NCBI GenBank assembly: GCA_019114365.1
Contig: DXFQ01000014.1
Span: 1 to 42,254 of the forward strand
Direction of reading: 5' to 3'
Source of the DNA: Candidatus Parakkermansia intestinigallinarum
Lineage (GTDB): Bacteria; Verrucomicrobiota; Verrucomicrobiia; Verrucomicrobiales; Akkermansiaceae
Length of the DNA: 42,254 nucleotides
Position numbers and translations under genes: made by a program. Below the pieces are notes generated by a model, which saw only the letters and a list, made by a program, of their open reading frames with translations, ran no database searches and was not told the DNA's origin. Positions 16,384 through 23,594 of this stretch are shown here, piece by piece. Within the stretch, counting starts at the first letter, position 1; each line of letters begins with the position of its first letter.

Positions 16384-16971
16384 ATGATGAAACGAAACCA
16401 CACACACACAGTCGGAGTGATGTTGCTGGGGTCTTGCACTCTGGCGGCACTCACATCTTGCGAATCGGCATCCATATCTAGCTCGCAAGCTTCGATGGTC
16501 TCCAATTTGACCGAAGTCACGACGAGATCCTTTCTGCACACGTCCTCCGGGCCGACGAGAGATCTCATCGGTAAGGGGACTAACCTGCTGGTAGCCTCCC
16601 TGCTCAAGGCCACCATCGTGAAAGATCGCGATGCTTACGACAATCCCCGCGATTACGTGCGTGATAACAATACACAGCTTAGCAACCGTATCGGTGAGGT
16701 CCGCAGCCAGAAGAAGGCGGTGAGAAATTACATTGCTGATGCGAAGTCCGGCAAAGCAACCCCGACTAAGTCTGAGGTTAGGAAGCAGAGCGCTCGGATG
16801 AAGGAGAATATTGCCATCGTTGATCAGGATATCAAGACGGCCCGCTCCGCTGTTAAGGAGGCGACGCCGTCGGAGAAGAGGGAGCTCGAAAAGAAGATCA
16901 ATGTTTTGTCTGCCGAGAAGGCTCAGATGCAGCAGCAGCAGGAGGATCTCGATTCTCTCGCCACGATTTGA
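16384..16971 (+). CDS. Coiled-coil lipoprotein, unknown function
   Basis: A 195-residue protein. The start at 16384 gives a lipoprotein signal ending LAALTSC (Cys 26); an earlier in-frame ATG at 16321 would overlap the previous gene and bury the signal. A Ser-rich linker follows, then a helical region from about 85 to 190 with repeated charged heptads (QLSNRIGEVRSQKKAV; KKINVLSAEKAQMQQQQEDL). It is probably anchored in the outer membrane with the coiled coil reaching into the periplasm. It is the last gene of the envelope cluster and is followed by a strong hairpin. The layout resembles Lpp/OsmE-like spacers only in general style. Confidence 0.78.
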   Translation: MMKRNHTHTVGVMLLGSCTLAALTSCESASISSSQASMVSNLTEVTTRSFLHTSSGPTRDLIGKGTNLLVASLLKATIVKDRDAYDNPRDYVRDNNTQLSNRIGEVRSQKKAVRNYIADAKSGKATPTKSEVRKQSARMKENIAIVDQDIKTARSAVKEATPSEKRELEKKINVLSAEKAQMQQQQEDLDSLATI

Positions 16972-16987
16972 GTTTTCCCCGTGCGTC

Positions 16988-17040
16988 GGGCAAAAGAGCA
17001 GGAGAGAGCCTGAAGGAGGCTCTCTCCTTTTGCTTGCCCG
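16988..17040. terminator. Bidirectional terminator hairpin
   Basis: An 11-bp stem (17000-17010 with 17018-17028) with a 7-nt loop is followed by TTTT on the plus strand. An outer inverted repeat (GGGCAAAAG near 16988 with CTTTTGC...GCCC near 17026-17040) extends it. It lies between two convergent genes, so it can end both the lipoprotein operon and the DEAD-box gene. Confidence 0.7.
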
Positions 17041-17143
17041 CGCAAGCCGGAAAGGCGGGGCTGAAGGAGGCTTGCGGCACGTCCCCGCCCGGAAAGGAGG
17101 GAAGGCAGAGGCTCGCCTGAGCTCAGGGGTCTGCCCGTGAGAC

Positions 17144-18955
17144 TTACTCGTCGTAGCGGCGGCGTTTGCCGAAGCGGTTGAGGTAAAAAGGCTCGCTGTT
17201 GTGCTCGCGCGGGGCTGCGCCGCGCCGAGGCGTGCGTTCGGCGCGCTTGGAGCTGCCGCGCTCGAAGTTGCGGCTGTAACCGCGTCCGGGGTAGGACGCT
17301 GCTCTGTGGCGCGGGGTGCTCGGCTCGCTGCTCTGAGGTCGCCCCTTGTCTTCGCGGACGTTGACTTCGTAGCCGCAGATGCGGCAGGTGCCGAGCTGTT
17401 CGAGCAGCTGCGGCGCCACCTCCGGCGCCACCTCGATGAGGGAATGCTTGAGGAAGATGCGGATATCCCCCACGCTGCCCTTCGGGGCACCGCCTTCGTT
17501 GTACATGAGCCCGGCGATGTCCTTGGGCTTGATGCCCAGAAGCTTGCCGCCGTTCATGAAGAGGATGACGGAGTTTTCGGGGCTGCTCCACCCGCGCCGG
17601 GCGTCTGCAGAGCCTTGGTCGCCGTCGCCTGCGGGTTTGGTCTCGAAGCGGCTGGGGCGATCTTCGGGGATTTCCTGCAGTTCGCGTTTGCCCTCGTCGG
17701 CGAGGAGGCTGAAGAGGGCGCTGATGAGCTGCTCGGGCTCCAGATCGATGTCGCGGAGTTCTTCGGGGTAGTCGCCGCTGTCGTGCGCGCGTTCGATGAT
17801 GGCGTCGACGAGGGCTTCGCGCCGGGCCTGCTCGACCTGTTCGCTCGTCATGACCTTTTCGCGCTGCATCTTCATGCCCGTGAAGCGCTCGATGCGGCCG
17901 AGCAGGGAGAAGTCCCGCCGCCCGATGAAGGAGACGGCCTTGCCCTTGCGCCCGGCGCGCGCGGTGCGGCCGATGCGGTGGACGTAGTCTTCCGGGTCGC
18001 GCGGCAATTCAAAGTTGACGACGATGTCGACGTCGTCGATGTCGAGCCCGCGTGCCGCGATGTCCGTCGCGACGAGGACGCTGAGGTTGCCCTTGCGGAA
18101 GGAGTCCATGACGCGCTCGCGGAGGGTCTGGGGCATGTCTCCGTGCAGGCGGTCGACGGCGTAGCCGCGGGCGAGGAGGCCGTCGACGATGTCGTCGACG
18201 ACGCGCTTCGTGTTGGCGAAGACGAGCCCGCGCTTCATGCGCCCCATCTCAATGAGGCGGCTGAGAACTTCGATGCGCGAGGAGAAGAGAACTTGGTAGA
18301 CGCTCTGCTCGCAGGTCGGCACCGTGAGCACGGGGCGCTCGATGGCGATTTCCTGCGGGTCGTTGGCGATGCGGCCGATGAGGGCGCGGATGCCCGGCGA
18401 CATGGTGGCGGAGAAGAAGAGGGTCTGGCGCTGCATCGGCAGTTGGCTGATGAGGCGTTCGATGTCTTCCTGAAAGCCCATGTCGAGCATTTCGTCGGCT
18501 TCGTCGAGGATGAGAACGCGGAGCTGTTCGGTGCTGAGTTCTCCCTGCTCCATGAGGTCGAGCAGGCGACCCGGTGTGCCGACGACGAATTGCACGCCCC
18601 GGCGCAGGGCGGCGAGCTGCGGCCCGAAGGAGGTGCCGCCGTAGATGGGAACGGCGCTGACGCCGTCGAGAAAGAGGGCCAGTTTCTCAACTTCTCGGCA
18701 GATCTGCACGGCCAGTTCGCGCGTGGGTGCGAGGCAGAGGGCTTGCACGGCGTGCAGTTGGGGGTCGATGCTCTCGAGCGCGGGAATGCTGAAGGCGAGG
18801 GTCTTGCCGGAGCCCGTGTGCGAGAGGCCGACGATGTCGGCGCCTTCGAGGGCAGGCGGTATGGCGCGCTCTTGGATGGGGGAGGGAGTGTCGAACCCGA
18901 GTACCTCGATGGCTTCGAGGATTTCGGGGCAGATGCCGAGTTCTGAGAATGTCAT
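17144..18955 (-). CDS. DEAD-box RNA helicase with DbpA-type RNA-binding domain
   Basis: A 603-residue ATP-dependent RNA helicase. The Q motif (GFDTPSPIQERAIP, 20-33), motif I SHTGSGKT (45-52), DEAD at about 152, SAT in FSATMSPGIRALI, and motif VI HRIGRTARAG are all present. Residues about 475-550 form a DbpA/CsdA RNA-binding domain (VILFMNGGKLLGIKPKDIAGLM...). The tail (~550-603) is Arg/Gly/Ser-rich and probably binds RNA without order. Such proteins (CsdA/DeaD, DbpA) act in ribosome assembly and cold adaptation. The gene stands alone on the minus strand with its own promoter. Confidence 0.93.
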   Translation of the reverse strand: MTFSELGICPEILEAIEVLGFDTPSPIQERAIPPALEGADIVGLSHTGSGKTLAFSIPALESIDPQLHAVQALCLAPTRELAVQICREVEKLALFLDGVSAVPIYGGTSFGPQLAALRRGVQFVVGTPGRLLDLMEQGELSTEQLRVLILDEADEMLDMGFQEDIERLISQLPMQRQTLFFSATMSPGIRALIGRIANDPQEIAIERPVLTVPTCEQSVYQVLFSSRIEVLSRLIEMGRMKRGLVFANTKRVVDDIVDGLLARGYAVDRLHGDMPQTLRERVMDSFRKGNLSVLVATDIAARGLDIDDVDIVVNFELPRDPEDYVHRIGRTARAGRKGKAVSFIGRRDFSLLGRIERFTGMKMQREKVMTSEQVEQARREALVDAIIERAHDSGDYPEELRDIDLEPEQLISALFSLLADEGKRELQEIPEDRPSRFETKPAGDGDQGSADARRGWSSPENSVILFMNGGKLLGIKPKDIAGLMYNEGGAPKGSVGDIRIFLKHSLIEVAPEVAPQLLEQLGTCRICGYEVNVREDKGRPQSSEPSTPRHRAASYPGRGYSRNFERGSSKRAERTPRRGAAPREHNSEPFYLNRFGKRRRYDE

Positions 18956-18966
18956 ATGCGCGGGGA

Positions 18967-18995
18967 AGGATGCCTGAACGCATCTCGATTGTAAA
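18967..18995 (-). promoter_or_regulatory. Promoter of the DEAD-box gene
   Basis: On the minus strand TTTACA (18990-18995), 17-nt spacer, CATCCT (18967-18972). The ATG at 18955 lies 11 nt past the -10 box, a very short leader. Confidence 0.4.
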
Positions 18996-19056
18996 GTCTA
19001 AAGTGCCGTGGGGTGTTGATTTGTCGATGCCTTTTCCGTTCTGTCTCAAAAAGGTG

Positions 19057-19085
19057 TTGCTGCGTGCCGCCTTCGGCGCTATAAT
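19057..19085 (+). promoter_or_regulatory. Promoter of the small membrane protein gene
   Basis: TTGCTG (19057-19062), 17-nt spacer, and a perfect TATAAT (19080-19085). Seven nucleotides after the -10 box comes an in-frame GTG at 19093, so the mRNA is probably leaderless. Confidence 0.6.
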
Positions 19086-19092
19086 GGCGCGC

Positions 19093-19371
19093 GTGGAAGA
19101 TCCGGATGACTTTAACCGCTTTAGCAGTTCGGACTGCGCGGGTGCCATTGTGATGATGGGAGCCGTGCCGACGGTGCTTGTTTACGTGTTCGGAGATCAC
19201 GATGTGTTGCTTTCGGCCGGAATTATGGCGGCCTTTCTCGTGCTGGCCGCGGTGGTCTGGGTTCTCGCCGCCGTGACGCGCTGGCGCTTTATCCCCGTGC
19301 TGGTCAATTGGCTCGGCAACCTGCTGGCGATTCTCTACATTATTTTGTTTTTCCACATGTGGCCCTACTGA
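19093..19371 (+). CDS. Small three-helix membrane protein
   Basis: A 92-residue protein if it begins at GTG 19093. It has about three transmembrane segments (roughly residues 15-33, 39-60 and 68-88), the last ending FFHMWPY. The frame stays open back to 18949, but those upstream codons overlap the -35/-10 boxes, and the in-frame ATG at 19084 lies inside the TATAAT. The GTG is therefore preferred: it gives a hydrophilic start (VEDPDDFNRF) before the first helix. I do not recognise the family. It is divergent from the DEAD-box gene; nothing links them in function. Confidence 0.65.
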   Translation: MEDPDDFNRFSSSDCAGAIVMMGAVPTVLVYVFGDHDVLLSAGIMAAFLVLAAVVWVLAAVTRWRFIPVLVNWLGNLLAILYIILFFHMWPY

Positions 19372-19428
19372 GCCCGCAGGTCGGCTCGCTCGGGCCGGGC
19401 GGTGGTGCAGGGGGGCGCGGGGCTGCGT

Positions 19429-19495
19429 CCGCTGCGGCGCGGGTCTTGCGCTGAGGTGCCCGCTGCGGCGCGGGTCCTGCGCTGAGGTGCCCGCT
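19429..19495 (+). repeat. 31-bp direct repeat, two copies and a fragment
   Basis: Two copies of a 31-bp GC-rich unit (starting CCGCTGCGGCGCGGGTC) at 19429-19459 and 19460-19490, with one mismatch, then five bases of a third. It lies in the 196-bp gap before the HIT gene and has no coding role that I can see. Confidence 0.7.
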
Positions 19496-19529
19496 TTGTT
19501 TGATTCCGGGGGCTGCCTCAAGATTAGAG

Positions 19530-19558
19530 TTGCATTGGCTGCGCTTCTGTGGTAAGAA
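19530..19558 (+). promoter_or_regulatory. Possible promoter of the HIT gene
   Basis: TTGCAT (19530-19535), 17-nt spacer, TAAGAA (19553-19558), 9 nt before the ATG at 19568. The -10 match is weak; AAGGGG just before the start could serve as a ribosome-binding site instead. Confidence 0.35.
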
Positions 19559-19567
19559 GGGGATGAG

Positions 19568-19912
19568 ATGGACAAAACGCTTTTCCAGAAAATTGCGGAC
19601 AAGGAGATTCCCGCCGACATGGTGTACGAGGACGATCTCTGCGTCGCGTTCCGCGATATTACTCCGGTGGCTCCCACTCACATCCTGCTGGTGCCCCGCA
19701 AGCCGCTCAGGGATGTGGCTGCGGCCACGCCCGAAGATGCTGCTCTGCTGGCGCATCTCATGCTCAAGGTGGGCGAGATTGCCCGAGCCGAGGGGCTGAC
19801 GGAGGGCGGCTTCCGCACGGTGATGAATACGGGAGCTGATGCGGGGCAGACGGTGCCGCACCTGCACATCCACATCATCGGCGGTCGCTCGATGCAGTGG
19901 CCCCCGGGTTGA
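19568..19912 (+). CDS. HIT-family (HinT-like) nucleotide hydrolase
   Basis: A 114-residue histidine-triad protein. The active site HLHIHIIGG (His-x-His-x-His, around residues 98-106) and the upstream FRDITPVAPTHILLVPRKP are textbook HinT/PKCI. The C-terminal QWPPG also matches. Family members hydrolyse purine nucleoside phosphoramidates and aminoacyl-adenylates in the cytosol. Length is normal. It stands alone, about 90 bp before the glycosidase gene. Confidence 0.95.
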   Translation: MDKTLFQKIADKEIPADMVYEDDLCVAFRDITPVAPTHILLVPRKPLRDVAAATPEDAALLAHLMLKVGEIARAEGLTEGGFRTVMNTGADAGQTVPHLHIHIIGGRSMQWPPG

Positions 19913-20004
19913 GCGACCAGGCGCGCGCCTTGCGAGCTGCGCGCTGCTTTCCTCCCGACAACAAGATGAATGACATTCGGGCGGTGAGAGCCTCCCGCTG
20001 AGAT

Positions 20005-22377
20005 GTGAGTACTGATTCGATCAACTGTATTCGGCACTATGAGTGGGTGAATGCCCGCACTCTGGAACTTGTCCTGCCGACCAATCGTCTGCGCCTCTAT
20101 TTCATGGAGGAGGGGCTGGTGCGCTGTCGCTACGTCAGCGGTGCCGTGTTTGAAAATATCCCGAGCTACGGGGTCAGCCCCGAGTATCAGGAGAGCCCTG
20201 TGCCGCTGCAGGAGCGTGAATTGCCCGATTGCTACGAGCTGAGCACCCGGCGCCTCTTCCTGCGTATTCGCAAGGAGGATGCCGGGCTTGAGTTCGGCGA
20301 GCTTGCGTCCGGGCGCGTGGTTTGCGCTGATGCCGAGGGGATGGGGCATCGCCTTGTTGAACGCACGGGGGACGAGTGCGTCTGGGTGCTCAAGCATCTG
20401 CCCGAGAAGGCTCACTTTTTCGGCTTGGGTGACAAGCCCTGCGACCTGAATATGCGCGGCCGCCGCTTTGAGATGTGGGGGGCGGATCACTACAAGTTCA
20501 ACCCCGACAGCGATCCGCTCTACAAGAGCATTCCGTTCTTCCTCTGCCTGAACGAGGGGTCTCAGTACGGCATTTTCTTCGACAACACGATGCGCTCGTA
20601 TTTCGATTTCGGCAAGGAGCGCTACGATCGTCTGTTGTTCGGTGCCGACGGCGGTGTGGCTGACTATTATTTCATCATGGGTGAGTCGGCGCTGAACACC
20701 ATCGAGATTTACACGCGCCTGACGGGCTTGCCGCCGATGCCGCCGCTCTGGGCGCTGGGCTACCATCAAAGCAAGTGGAGCTACTACACGGAGCAAGAGG
20801 TCAACGAGTTGGCGGCCGAGTTCCGCCGCCGCCGCATCCCCTGTGATGCCATTCATCTGGATATTCACCACATGAAGCAGTATCAGGCGCTGACGTGGAA
20901 TCGCGAAGCTTTCCCGGATCCTCCCGGTATGATTCGCCGCCTCGGCTGCGAGGGCTTCAAGGTGGTGACGATTATTGACCCCGGCATCCTGATTAACCCC
21001 GATAATTACGTGTGGCGCAGCGGCTTTGAGCGCAATGTGTTCTGCCGCCGCCATGACGGTGCGCTGCTGGAGGGCAATGTCTGGCCGGGCAACTGCAATT
21101 TCCCGGATTTCACGTCGCCGGCGACGCGCTATTGGTGGGCTGATTTGTTCCGCCGCCAGATAGGCGAGTACGGGGTTCGCGGCGTCTGGACGGACATGAA
21201 CGAGCCGGTAATCATGCCCGATCGCACCTTCCCCGACGATACGCGGCATGCCTTCGACGGCTATTCCTGCTCGCACCTCAAGGCTCACAACATCTACGGC
21301 CAGTGCATGGCTCGCGCCACGCGCATGGGAATGGAGCAGTACGCCCCGCATCGCCGCCCCTTCGTGCTGTCGCGCTCGGGATTTGCCGGCCTTCAGCGCT
21401 GGGCCGCGACCTGGACGGGCGATAACTATTCGGACTGGGTCAACCTCAAGATGGCCAACCACATGGTGCAGCGCCTCTCGACCAGCGGCGTATCGTTCTG
21501 CGGGGCGGATACGGGCGGTTTTCTCGGCAAGCCGACGCCCGAGCTCTTCTGCCGTTGGATGCAGATGGCGGCTTTTCACCTCTTTTTCCGCAACCACAAC
21601 AACGGAGAGTTCGGCGGGCAGGAGCCCTGGTGCTTCGGCTCCGTGGTGGAGGAGGCGGTTCGCAAGGCCATCGAAGAGCGCTACCGCCTCTTGCCCTACT
21701 TTTACACGCTCTTTCACCGCTACGCCACGCACGGCACGCCTGCGATTCGCTCGCTGGCCGTCACGGATTTCGGCAACCCCGATACCTACTGGCGCAGCAG
21801 CGAATTTTTCCTCGGCGACGTGCTCTACGTGGTGCCGGTGCACCATCCGGGCGAGGGCAGGCGGCGCCTCTACATTCCCAAGGGTCGTTGGTATTCGCTC
21901 TGGACGGATGCGCCCTGCGGGCCGTCGGGCAGTGAGGAGTGGGTCGAGACGCCCGTCAGCCGCATCCCGGTCATGGTGCGCGGCGGCTTTGTGCTGCCGC
22001 GCTGGCCGGTGCAGCAGTATGCGGATGAGATGGAGTTGCCCCCCTGTTCTCTCGAGATCTGGTGGGCGCCGTGCGAGTCGCATCGCAGCGAGCTCTACGA
22101 GGATGCGGGCGACGGCGTCGGCTACCGCCTCGGCGATTACCTGCTGCATGTCTTTGACTATGAGGCCGGGGAAAACGGTTTTGCACTGCGCTGCACCCGG
22201 CGGGGCAAGCGCGACAACCCGCGCCGCGAGTACAGCCTGATGATTCACGCCCTGCCTGCGGGCGCGCAGCCGGTCGTGCGCACGGACGGCCGCAGGGCGG
22301 AGGGCGCCTTCCTCTCCCCCGGGCTGTATGTTGTGACGGTGCCGGCGAACTTCTCTCGCGTGGAGATCGACTTCTGA
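20005..22377 (+). CDS. Glycoside hydrolase family 31, alpha-glucosidase-like
   Basis: A 790-residue GH31 enzyme starting at GTG 20005 (an ATG two bases earlier runs straight into a stop). The nucleophile is D397 in GVWTDMNEP and the acid/base is D473 in TWTGDNYSDW; both match GH31 signatures, and the sequence between them (RSGFAGLQRWAATWTGD) is typical. The N-terminal beta-sandwich and the C-terminal sheet domains are present. No signal peptide is visible, so it acts in the cytosol, probably on imported alpha-glucosides or glycogen-derived oligosaccharides. Exact substrate is uncertain: GH31 also holds alpha-xylosidases and sulfoquinovosidases. A histidine kinase gene starts 6 nt after it. 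Confidence 0.92.
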   Translation: MSTDSINCIRHYEWVNARTLELVLPTNRLRLYFMEEGLVRCRYVSGAVFENIPSYGVSPEYQESPVPLQERELPDCYELSTRRLFLRIRKEDAGLEFGELASGRVVCADAEGMGHRLVERTGDECVWVLKHLPEKAHFFGLGDKPCDLNMRGRRFEMWGADHYKFNPDSDPLYKSIPFFLCLNEGSQYGIFFDNTMRSYFDFGKERYDRLLFGADGGVADYYFIMGESALNTIEIYTRLTGLPPMPPLWALGYHQSKWSYYTEQEVNELAAEFRRRRIPCDAIHLDIHHMKQYQALTWNREAFPDPPGMIRRLGCEGFKVVTIIDPGILINPDNYVWRSGFERNVFCRRHDGALLEGNVWPGNCNFPDFTSPATRYWWADLFRRQIGEYGVRGVWTDMNEPVIMPDRTFPDDTRHAFDGYSCSHLKAHNIYGQCMARATRMGMEQYAPHRRPFVLSRSGFAGLQRWAATWTGDNYSDWVNLKMANHMVQRLSTSGVSFCGADTGGFLGKPTPELFCRWMQMAAFHLFFRNHNNGEFGGQEPWCFGSVVEEAVRKAIEERYRLLPYFYTLFHRYATHGTPAIRSLAVTDFGNPDTYWRSSEFFLGDVLYVVPVHHPGEGRRRLYIPKGRWYSLWTDAPCGPSGSEEWVETPVSRIPVMVRGGFVLPRWPVQQYADEMELPPCSLEIWWAPCESHRSELYEDAGDGVGYRLGDYLLHVFDYEAGENGFALRCTRRGKRDNPRREYSLMIHALPAGAQPVVRTDGRRAEGAFLSPGLYVVTVPANFSRVEIDF

Positions 22378-22383
22378 CAGCTT

Positions 22384-23520
22384 GTGAACAAGGATACGCT
22401 CGATAAAATCATTTCGCGGCTCGATCGCCTCAGCTCCGCTGAGCTGCGGCAGCTCTTCCTGCGCCTCGCCGGCGATCGCGGGCTGCTGCGCGACGTCTTC
22501 GATGCCCTGCGCGACGGTTTGATTCTCTTCGATGCCGAGGGCAAGGCGCGCTACGCCAACAAGATGGCGGAGCTCATTTACAATCGGCCGCTGCGCGAGC
22601 TGCTCAGCGAGCCTTTCGAGCGGCTCAACGGCGGCACCTGTCGCTGGGAGGACCTGCGAAACAGCGGCGTGGTGATTACGCGCGATTTGAAGGTCAATTA
22701 CCCCGAGCCACGGCATTACAATTTGCTGATGTGCCCGGTGTCTCAGGGCAGCGAGTACCTGCTGCTCATTCACGATGATACGGAGCTGCTGGCGCGCCGC
22801 GAGGCCAGCGCTGAGGCCGAGCAGCTCAACCTGCTGACCTTTCTCTCGAGCGCCGTCGCGCACGAAATCGGCAACCCTCTCAACTCGCTCGGCCTCAACT
22901 TGCAACTCATGCAGCGCAAGCTCGCGCACCAACCCGAGGGCTGCCGCGAGAAGCTTGCACCGCTGCTGGAGTCCGCTCTCGCGGAGTCGCGGCGGCTCGA
23001 TACGATTCTGCGCCAGTTTTTGCAATCCATGCGCCCCGGTCGCCTGCAGCGCGAGCCGGTGAAGCTCAACGAGCTGCTGGCGCGCGTGCTCGAGGTCCTC
23101 ACGCCCGAGATTGCACCGCGCGGCATCGCCGTGCAAGAATCCTACTGCGAGGATTTGCCCGTGATTCAAGCGGATCCGAATCGGCTCTTTCAGGTGTTTT
23201 ACAACCTGATTCGCAACGCCTATCAGTCCATTCCCGGGCCGGACGGCAGCATCTTTGTGCTCACCGGCTACAATGATGCGGACGTCCACGTCTGCATTAC
23301 CGACACCGGGTCCGGCATTTCCCCCGAGGTGATGGGCAGCATGTACGAGCCCTTCCGCACGACGAAGAAGAAGGGCAATGGACTGGGGCTGCTCATCGTG
23401 CGCCACATCGTGCGCGAGCACGGCGGCTCGCTCGGCATTTCGTCTCGGGAGGGGCAGGGCAGCTCCGTCACCGTGACGCTGCCCCGGGCCGACCGTGTGG
23501 TGCGCCTGCTGCCTCAGTGA
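22384..23520 (+). CDS. PAS-domain sensor histidine kinase, orphan
   Basis: A 378-residue kinase starting at GTG 22384. A PAS-like sensor occupies about residues 35-135 (FDALRDGLILFDAEGKARYANKMAEL is a standard PAS start). The HisKA phosphoacceptor is H160 in SSAVAHEIGNPLNS. The ATPase domain shows the N box (NRLFQVFYNLIRNAYQSI), G1 DTGSGIS, an F box (YEPFRTTKKKG) and G2 GNGLGLLIV. There is no transmembrane segment, so it senses a cytosolic signal, as NtrB-like kinases do. No response regulator is encoded in the window. It is co-transcribed with the GH31 gene (6-nt gap), which suggests a link to carbohydrate status but does not prove it. Confidence 0.92.
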   Translation: MNKDTLDKIISRLDRLSSAELRQLFLRLAGDRGLLRDVFDALRDGLILFDAEGKARYANKMAELIYNRPLRELLSEPFERLNGGTCRWEDLRNSGVVITRDLKVNYPEPRHYNLLMCPVSQGSEYLLLIHDDTELLARREASAEAEQLNLLTFLSSAVAHEIGNPLNSLGLNLQLMQRKLAHQPEGCREKLAPLLESALAESRRLDTILRQFLQSMRPGRLQREPVKLNELLARVLEVLTPEIAPRGIAVQESYCEDLPVIQADPNRLFQVFYNLIRNAYQSIPGPDGSIFVLTGYNDADVHVCITDTGSGISPEVMGSMYEPFRTTKKKGNGLGLLIVRHIVREHGGSLGISSREGQGSSVTVTLPRADRVVRLLPQ

Positions 23521-23559
23521 GGTCTCGCTCTTGTGAGGGGCGGGTGCCGCCTATTTATC

Positions 23560-23588
23560 TTGACGTCTGAGTGCAGCGGTGGTAGAGT
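23560..23588 (+). promoter_or_regulatory. Promoter of recJ
   Basis: TTGACG (23560-23565), 17-nt spacer, TAGAGT (23583-23588). The ATG at 23595 is exactly where transcription should start (+7 from the -10 box), so a leaderless mRNA is predicted. No Shine-Dalgarno sequence is possible in the 6-nt gap. Confidence 0.6.
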
Positions 23589-23594
23589 TATGCC

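Noticed and set aside
17201..18946. A plus-strand frame opposite the DEAD-box helicase
   Set aside because: Composition is acidic and repetitive (runs of D, A, E, V) as expected for an antisense shadow of this gene.
19678..23421. A very long minus-strand open frame opposite the HIT, GH31 and kinase genes
   Set aside because: It is the antisense shadow of three clearly recognised genes in GC-rich DNA and contains no domain of its own.
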